Part shown: positions 6,952 through 11,526 of the stretch, piece after piece
Position numbering within the stretch: the first letter of the stretch is position 1
Layout: each line of letters starts with the position of its first letter
From: JAGTVB01 sp964624765
Lineage (GTDB): Bacteria > Pseudomonadota > Gammaproteobacteria > HK1
Assembly: GCA_964624765.1 (NCBI GenBank)
Contig: CAZUZO010000114.1
Coordinates: 1-11,526, forward strand
Direction of reading: 5' to 3'
Length of the DNA: 11,526 nt
Notes under the pieces: model-generated
Database searches by the model: none
What the model was told of the DNA's origin: nothing
What the model saw: the letters and a program-made list of their open reading frames with translations, nothing else
Translations under genes and position numbers: made by a program

Positions 6952-7542
6952 CTAAGCCGTTTCGAAGGCGGTTGCGAGGTCGAGCCGCAGTGCTGGAAGC
7001 AGGGGCGAGCTGACGCTGACCGGCTCGGCGCTGGGGACGGCTTCATTCAGGCAGTATTCAGCGTGTAGAGTGTAGCTTGCTCCGCTGAGCTTTAATACGT
7101 TGATGGACTGCATCGCCGGGTTGACTAGCCAGTACTCCGGTACCCCAAAGCGTTCGTAGAGTGCCTTTTTCTGATAAAAGTCGCGGTACTGAGTGGCCGG
7201 TGACAGGACCTCCACCACCAGACTGGGGGGACCAAAGATGCCGGCAACGCGCACACTGTGTCGACGGTCGTTGCCGACAAATACAATGTCCGGCTGGACA
7301 ACGTTGAAATCGTCGAGGATCACGTCGAGGGGAGCGATAAAAACCTTGCCCAGCCTATGTTCATTGACGTGAGATCTGAGCATTGTGGCGATATTGAATA
7401 CGATGGTCTGGTGGTTCGTGGTGGGTGCCGGTACCATCGATAGCGTCCCTTCAATCACTTCGTGGCGCATGTCGCTCCCAAGCCTGGCGTAATCCTGGTA
7501 GCGCCAACTGCCCGCTGAGGGTTCAATGGTTGCGCGAGTCAT
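6952..7542 (-). CDS. Uma2 family endonuclease (DUF820), second copy
   Basis: 196 residues counted from an ATG at 7542, chosen because GAGGGTAAGG lies just upstream and because the in-frame extension to 7722 is low-complexity and unlike the family. Motifs in order: WRYQDYARL (13-21), MRHEVIEGTLSMVPAP (25-40), VVQPDIVFVG (81-90, D85), LVVEVLSPATQYRDFYQKKALYERFGVPEYWLV in two parts (E111, K125/K126). This is the more common Uma2 subtype; sequence differs strongly from the copy at 5996, so the pair is not a recent duplication. It converges on that copy. Function as in the family: a presumed nuclease of unknown target. Confidence 0.88.
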   Translation of the reverse strand: MTRATIEPSAGSWRYQDYARLGSDMRHEVIEGTLSMVPAPTTNHQTIVFNIATMLRSHVNEHRLGKVFIAPLDVILDDFNVVQPDIVFVGNDRRHSVRVAGIFGPPSLVVEVLSPATQYRDFYQKKALYERFGVPEYWLVNPAMQSINVLKLSGASYTLHAEYCLNEAVPSAEPVSVSSPLLPALRLDLATAFETA

Positions 7543-8524
7543 TGCCTTACCCTCGGGTTTACCCCGGTTGGAGAAATGGTGGTGGGACCGGACCGCCGCG
7601 CTGTGGGCCGGTCGAGGGAATTCTCTGCTTCGCGGCGCTGAGCTTTTTGGTCCCGACCCACGGCCCGTTTCGGTGCCCGTCTGCCTGCCGGTGAGTATCG
7701 GAATTCGAGATTGCGAGCGCAAGGGGAATTAGTGAATCCGGGGAGTATATAGCGCTCCTAAGACATTAGACATTATCGGCAACCCAAGTCTATGCCGCAG
7801 AAAAGCTCATGGACGGGGCAGTTTCCGATAATGTCTATTTGTCGCAACGATCCCAACTAATGTTCAGGTCGGCCCGTCTTGTTAGTCCACAAATCAGGTA
7901 GGTGCGCTATAGAGCTTCAGCGCTTCCGGCAACCAACCTCCGGCAAGTCCGATGGGGATCAATGCTGCCTGGCTTTAGCCAACGAATAGAGGAACGGATC
8001 AGATTCTGCTCCTCGCCGCGCGACAGGTTGGCTGCAACGGTTTGATCCGTTTGCTTTTCGGTGAAGGGGCGGCGCGATGGGCACCAGCCTTGAAGGTGGT
8101 CTGGACTCGGCCAAGTTAGGCCGGCCATCACCACAGCGCGGCCCAAGAAGCCCTATTCGCCACCGAGGTCGTAATCATTGAGGAGGAGTTTTGCCACAGA
8201 ACCGTGCCGATACAAGTCAAGCCGGGTGGATTAGGTAAGATCTCCGCCTCCATTCTGGTGTTCGGAACAGCGTTCGCAGGCAAGTGACAACCCGGTGCGT
8301 GACAGTCGAGACCGGTGAAGGCGAAAGGCTCGGAGAATGTCGGCGTTTAAGTTACCATCCTTCCCAGCGTGTTTGGGCAGTTTGGGATGATCGCCCCGGA
8401 TTTGGCCCGCGGTTTCATCCAGGCTACGCTGACTGGAGTCAAGATCGGGCAGAGGACGCTCACGGGAAGATTATGGCAAGGAGAGAATAGGCTGAACAAC
8501 GCTGACGGGAGGCAAGAGTAAGCC
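7543..8524. other. 982-base stretch without a convincing gene
   Basis: Contains the inverted repeat at 7767-7837. Short frames occur on both strands, for example about 68 codons at 8284-8490 (plus, GTG start) and 79 codons at 7907-8146 (minus), none with a recognisable domain. A strong GAGGAGGAG site near 8178-8186 leads only to a 15-codon frame from a TTG. Several frames stay open for 40-60 codons between single stops, which is what a decayed gene or insertion would leave, but I cannot name a parent. The promoter of the secreted protein at 8525 must lie in its right part. Confidence 0.4.
7767..7837. repeat. 17-base inverted repeat with 37-base spacer
   Basis: TAGACATTATCGGCAAC at 7767-7783 pairs with GTTTCCGATAATGTCTA at 7821-7837 with one mismatch. 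AGACATT is also repeated in tandem at 7761-7774. There is no T-run after the right arm, so this is not a standard terminator. It could be the paired ends of a vanished mobile element, a recombinase site or an RNA hairpin. Confidence 0.6.
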
Positions 8525-9241
8525 ATGTACGCTTCAAGATCGCTCATCACTTTGGGTTTTTGTTGCTGCCTTGGGGTGCCCCAGATCGCTGCCGCTCTGA
8601 CAGCCAATCTGCAGGGCCAGACGCGCACCTTGACGCTTCCAGGCAGTACGTGTCTGGATCTGACCGGGAACTATGAAGGGTTTCGGATCGAAGCGCCGGA
8701 ACGCAGCAAGATGCCCTATGTGTGTTTTAGCAGTCAGCGGCGTAATGTGCTGCGGTTTTTCGATGTGGCCATCGTCGCCACCAATGCCGGGGTCGGTATG
8801 CAGACGTTGGAGTTTGAGCATGAGTTCTTCACGGGACCTCAGGGTATCGTCTATGCCGAGGTGAAGCTCGATGGCTTTGTGGCCAGCGCCAGCGGTGCCG
8901 GTGTGCCCACTGGCAGTCGAGTCTCGCTCACCGGTTACTTGCGCCAACGCGGCACGGCCGACCAGATCGGGGAGGGATTGAGACAAGAGGTCGCGGAGAC
9001 CGTCGATTCGGCCTTGCTGGATAGAACCTCCCGCGAGCAGTATTTGACTGGAGGCAGCCGGCGCCTCAAAGCCGTGCTGCGATTTTCGTTTGAAAGCGTG
9101 GGGGACAAGTTGGTCTTGGGGCCGGAGACAGCGGTCCTGGTGACCGGCATTAAGGAGTTGATCGAGAGGCTTGGGGAGTTGTCGACTACCGGGACTTTTG
9201 TGCCGCCTCAGCCGGGAGGAGGCGCGGGCTTCGGCCAGTAA
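8525..9241 (+). CDS. secreted protein of unknown function
   Basis: 238 residues. The first 24 residues are a signal peptide (hydrophobic LITLGFCCCLGVP, cleavage probably after AAA at 22-24), so the protein is periplasmic or secreted. The mature part has two cysteines, C43 and C67, well placed for a disulfide, and is rich in beta-type alternation up to about residue 135. A charged helical segment follows (about 140-175), then another strand-rich part, and a Gly/Pro-rich end (FVPPQPGGGAGFGQ). I recognise no family. GGGAGG at 8507-8512 lies 12 bases before the ATG, slightly far but acceptable. Its stop is 9 bases from that of the convergent lytic transglycosylase. Confidence 0.75.
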   Translation: MYASRSLITLGFCCCLGVPQIAAALTANLQGQTRTLTLPGSTCLDLTGNYEGFRIEAPERSKMPYVCFSSQRRNVLRFFDVAIVATNAGVGMQTLEFEHEFFTGPQGIVYAEVKLDGFVASASGAGVPTGSRVSLTGYLRQRGTADQIGEGLRQEVAETVDSALLDRTSREQYLTGGSRRLKAVLRFSFESVGDKLVLGPETAVLVTGIKELIERLGELSTTGTFVPPQPGGGAGFGQ

Positions 9242-9250
9242 GGTGTAGCG

Positions 9251-10186
9251 TCAATAATCGTCTGTGGCTACGATCTCGGCGCGACGGTTAGGGGAGGGGT
9301 TTTGGGGGGCAAGATGGCGCTCTCCCCGTCGGTTGGCGGTGCGATCGGAAGTTTCTTCGCAGGTCCAAGGCACTCTGGCGAGCGAAGCGGCTTGCAGGCC
9401 ATCGGAGAGATCCTCGGCTCGGGCATAACTGAGGACGACGCGAAATCCTCCCGAGGGGGATTGAAACCAATCGATATCGAGGGACGGGCTCTGGTGCTGA
9501 ACCGCTTTGGCGTAGGCTTCGGCACGACAGGCGCGGGTGAAGTTCATCAGCTCCACTTGGCGCTGGCTATTGTAGGGGCTGCTGCGGGATGGGTGCAGCA
9601 CGGCATCGCCGCGTCCCAGCACATAAGCCAGGTGCTGATAGATGTAGGCGCTGTAGCGCTGCGCCCCCGAAGGTAGTCGTGCGGCACCGGCGCCGATGCG
9701 CGAAGGCCCGTAGTTGTAGGCGGCCAGTGCCCGGTGCAGGCTACCGCCGTAGCGCTGCAGCAGTTCCCTGAGGTAGCGTGCACCGGCATCGATGTTGGTG
9801 CACGGATCGTAGAGTTCCTTCAAACGGGAGATCCCCAGGTGCTGGGCGGTGCCGGGCCACTGGATCTGCATGAGTCCATAGGCGTTGGCGGAGGACACCG
9901 CCCGGGATTCGAAATCACTTTCGCCACGAGCCACGGCGAGCAGCAAGACTAAAGGCAGATCGTGTGCTGTCGCTGCGCGCCGAAAGCAAGACTCATAGGG
10001 GAAGGCGAAGGCGGGTTGTTTCGAGATACCTGCGTCCAAGAACTCTGCCCATGCGGTTTCGAGGTTGTGGACGCTGGCCTGTAGAGTCAGGCTAACCAGC
10101 ATGAGGCCCACTGTCCGACGGGCCTGGACTACCCAGATCCGCAGCGGCTTTCCTCTGAGTGGGTGACAATGGGCCATAGCGACCAC
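9251..10186 (-). CDS. soluble lytic transglycosylase-like protein (SLT domain)
   Basis: 311 residues. An N-terminal hydrophobic segment (about 17-38) is a signal peptide or membrane anchor. The SLT fold follows: LLAVARGESDFESRAVSSANAYGLMQI in two parts, with catalytic E89 and the GLMQ motif (104-107), then DPCTNIDAGARYLRELLQRYG (127-147) and ALAAYNYGPSRI (153-164), the third signature. Such enzymes cleave peptidoglycan glycan strands, giving 1,6-anhydromuramic ends, in turnover or to make room for envelope-spanning complexes. The C-terminal 90 residues have no recognisable domain and end basic. A GTG at 10186 is chosen because a run of six G lies eight bases upstream; ATG at 10177 is the alternative. 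No secretion-system or conjugation genes are visible, so a specialised role is not indicated. Confidence 0.88.
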   Translation of the reverse strand: MVAMAHCHPLRGKPLRIWVVQARRTVGLMLVSLTLQASVHNLETAWAEFLDAGISKQPAFAFPYESCFRRAATAHDLPLVLLLAVARGESDFESRAVSSANAYGLMQIQWPGTAQHLGISRLKELYDPCTNIDAGARYLRELLQRYGGSLHRALAAYNYGPSRIGAGAARLPSGAQRYSAYIYQHLAYVLGRGDAVLHPSRSSPYNSQRQVELMNFTRACRAEAYAKAVQHQSPSLDIDWFQSPSGGFRVVLSYARAEDLSDGLQAASLARVPWTCEETSDRTANRRGERHLAPQNPSPNRRAEIVATDDY

Positions 10187-10330
10187 GGCGGTTTCCCCCC
10201 TCTTAGGCGGAGTATTCTTCCTGGAAGGGCGATTTTAGTCTGAAATGGGAGGCTGATCTAGGGCGATAGGCGCGACGCCGCCGTCTCGTCGGGCGGGGGA
10301 GCGCATTGCAGCGGGGCGATCATTGAGCTA

Positions 10331-10358
10331 TTGGGTTAGGCCTTACGGCCTAACCCAA
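10331..10358. repeat. perfect 12-base palindrome, REP-like
   Basis: TTGGGTTAGGCC and GGCCTAACCCAA form a perfect stem with a 4-base TTAC loop. It lies 39-66 bases after the autotransporter stop, so it could also end or protect that transcript, but there is no T-run on either side. Very similar GGGTTAGG.../...CCTAACCC palindromes are, from general knowledge, dispersed many times in gammaproteobacterial genomes, so a REP-type repeat is the better reading. Confidence 0.65.
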
Positions 10359-10396
10359 CCTACAGGCGTGTTGCATGCGGGTGCTGTTGTCGGCGG

Positions 10397-11526
10397 TTAT
10401 TCGAATTCCATCCGCACCCCCGCTGCGAAGGCGTGTTGGCTGAAGCCCTCGAGTCCGAGGGGCGCCTGGTAGTAGAAAAATCCGCTGATGCGCCGTGCGA
10501 ACGCCGCTTTGGCCCCTATGCCCAGGTTGAAATAGTTGCGATCCGGGTCGTCCGTTGGCACGGCAAAGGAGGTCAAGGTCGGGTCGTTCAAAAACCGGGA
10601 GGTGATGAAGCGGCCGTCATCGAGGAACTGATGGGTCCAATCGAAACGCAGATGAGGCGAAAACACGCCATAAGGGGTATCGAAGCTGTAGGAGGCCTCG
10701 GCCCCTAGGGCGGTGGTCAATGAGTCCACCTTCTGCTTGTCGATGGCCAACAGCACCCCGGAAGAGGTGGCGCCGTCGGCGGCCCGCTCTTGGTAACCGT
10801 CGATGTCTGCCCGAATATAGCTTGCGCGGCCATAGGGCCCGAAGGTGAAGCTCCCCTGATCGACCTTATAGCGCACCCCGAGGCTGAAGGCGTATTCATC
10901 GCCGCTGGTGTCACCGTCAGCACTCTCGGTGAAGGAACCCAGCGTGATCCGGCGGTTAGTTTCGTAGTCGTTCCAACCGAAACTGGCGATGGCGTCTATG
11001 TAGAAGGCGTCGTTGTAATAGAGCTCGTGGTTGTTGTAAAGGCCGTAGACGTTGAAGTGATAGCCGGTCACATCCAGTTTCCCGGCCGAGGCATCGAAAT
11101 CGCTGCTCTGCGACGCGTAGGTAAATGCACCACCGAGCACGAATTGATCGCTGAATCGATAGTCGGCGCCAGTGGTGAGTCCGGCGGTATCGAAAGAGAA
11201 TCCGGATTCGCGAGTGGTGGTGTCGCTGTCGCCGAAGCTGACGGTGCCATTGAGGAATACCCCCCAATTGCCGAATCGACTGCCTTCATCGGCGCTGGCA
11301 CTGCCGCCTCGCCCGCCCGGAAACAAGCTGTTAAAGAGGCTTCCGGATAACGATTGATCGCCGTAATTGAGATTGAGCCCCGAGAGGTTGACTCCAGCCG
11401 TCGCACCCCGCAGCGCCAGGATCCGAGTTTCAACGTTGGAGAGATTGGTATTGGCGATGGCCGTCGCGAATTTCCCCTGGGCGGCGACCTCGGTGGGAGC
11501 CAACTCGCGTAGGGCGGAGTTCAGGG
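10397..11526 (-). CDS. autotransporter beta-barrel domain protein (partial, runs off right edge)
   Basis: About 375 residues of the C-terminal end of a type V secretion autotransporter; the frame stays open to the edge (reads LNSALRELAPTEVAAQG at the edge), so the passenger and true start lie outside. A linker helix (ALRELAPTEVAAQ to about RILALRG) leads to a Gly/Ser loop, then the barrel from about NWGVFLNGTVSFGD, with alternating strands such as GADYRFSDQFVLGGAFTYAS and HFNVYGLYNNHELYYNDAFY. The last strand ends GVRMEFE, the aromatic near the C-terminus being the usual outer-membrane insertion signal. The barrel inserts in the outer membrane and exports the passenger. The TTG at 11503 is only an internal codon. 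Confidence 0.88.
   Translation of the reverse strand, partial: LNSALRELAPTEVAAQGKFATAIANTNLSNVETRILALRGATAGVNLSGLNLNYGDQSLSGSLFNSLFPGGRGGSASADEGSRFGNWGVFLNGTVSFGDSDTTTRESGFSFDTAGLTTGADYRFSDQFVLGGAFTYASQSSDFDASAGKLDVTGYHFNVYGLYNNHELYYNDAFYIDAIASFGWNDYETNRRITLGSFTESADGDTSGDEYAFSLGVRYKVDQGSFTFGPYGRASYIRADIDGYQERAADGATSSGVLLAIDKQKVDSLTTALGAEASYSFDTPYGVFSPHLRFDWTHQFLDDGRFITSRFLNDPTLTSFAVPTDDPDRNYFNLGIGAKAAFARRISGFFYYQAPLGLEGFSQHAFAAGVRMEFE

Noticed and set aside
8284..8490. 68-codon plus-strand frame starting at GTG
   Set aside because: No Shine-Dalgarno and no recognisable domain; composition is not clearly coding.
10790..11350. 186-codon plus-strand frame
   Set aside because: Antisense to the autotransporter barrel; its Val/Glu/Gly-rich composition mirrors the barrel codons.

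Overview
The window is gammaproteobacterial in style: fairly GC-rich DNA with an autotransporter, a soluble lytic transglycosylase-like enzyme, Uma2-family nucleases and dispersed palindromic repeats. Purple sulfur bacteria or Competibacter-like lineages fit, but that placement is inference and no marker gene is present.

Bases 1-3264 look like the edge of a peptide-modification (RiPP-like) locus. On the minus strand run a PqqD-like protein, a 57-residue peptide with a Tat/leader-like N-terminus that overlaps the end of the PqqD reading frame, and, after a 317-base gap, an HPr-kinase-like P-loop protein. Another reading frame may start at the left edge. Divergently, from an AT-rich 80-base promoter region, run an NTP_transf_5-type nucleotidyltransferase and a truncated second HPr-kinase-like protein that keeps only its N-terminal domain. 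PqqD-like, HprK-like and nucleotidyltransferase genes recur together in lasso-peptide and related clusters. No cyclase, peptidase, asparagine synthetase or transporter is visible here, so the locus is either incomplete in the window or of a different kind.

Bases 3265-5808 hold a repeat element with long inverted ends (3401-3552). Its right arm runs into the first codons of an ATP/ADP-antiporter-like membrane transporter, which is followed 6 bases later by a Tat-exported aldo/keto reductase. These two genes form a tight, visibly GC-richer operon that looks like a different genomic background from the kinase locus.

Bases 5809-8524 are accessory-like: two diverged Uma2 (DUF820) genes facing each other across a 386-base gap, then nearly 1 kb without a convincing gene that contains a 17-base inverted repeat.

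Bases 8525-11526 are an envelope module: a secreted protein of unknown function, converging within 9 bases on a lytic transglycosylase. Beyond it lies a palindromic repeat and the C-terminal barrel of an autotransporter that continues past the right edge. No tRNA, rRNA, CRISPR array or intact insertion sequence was seen.
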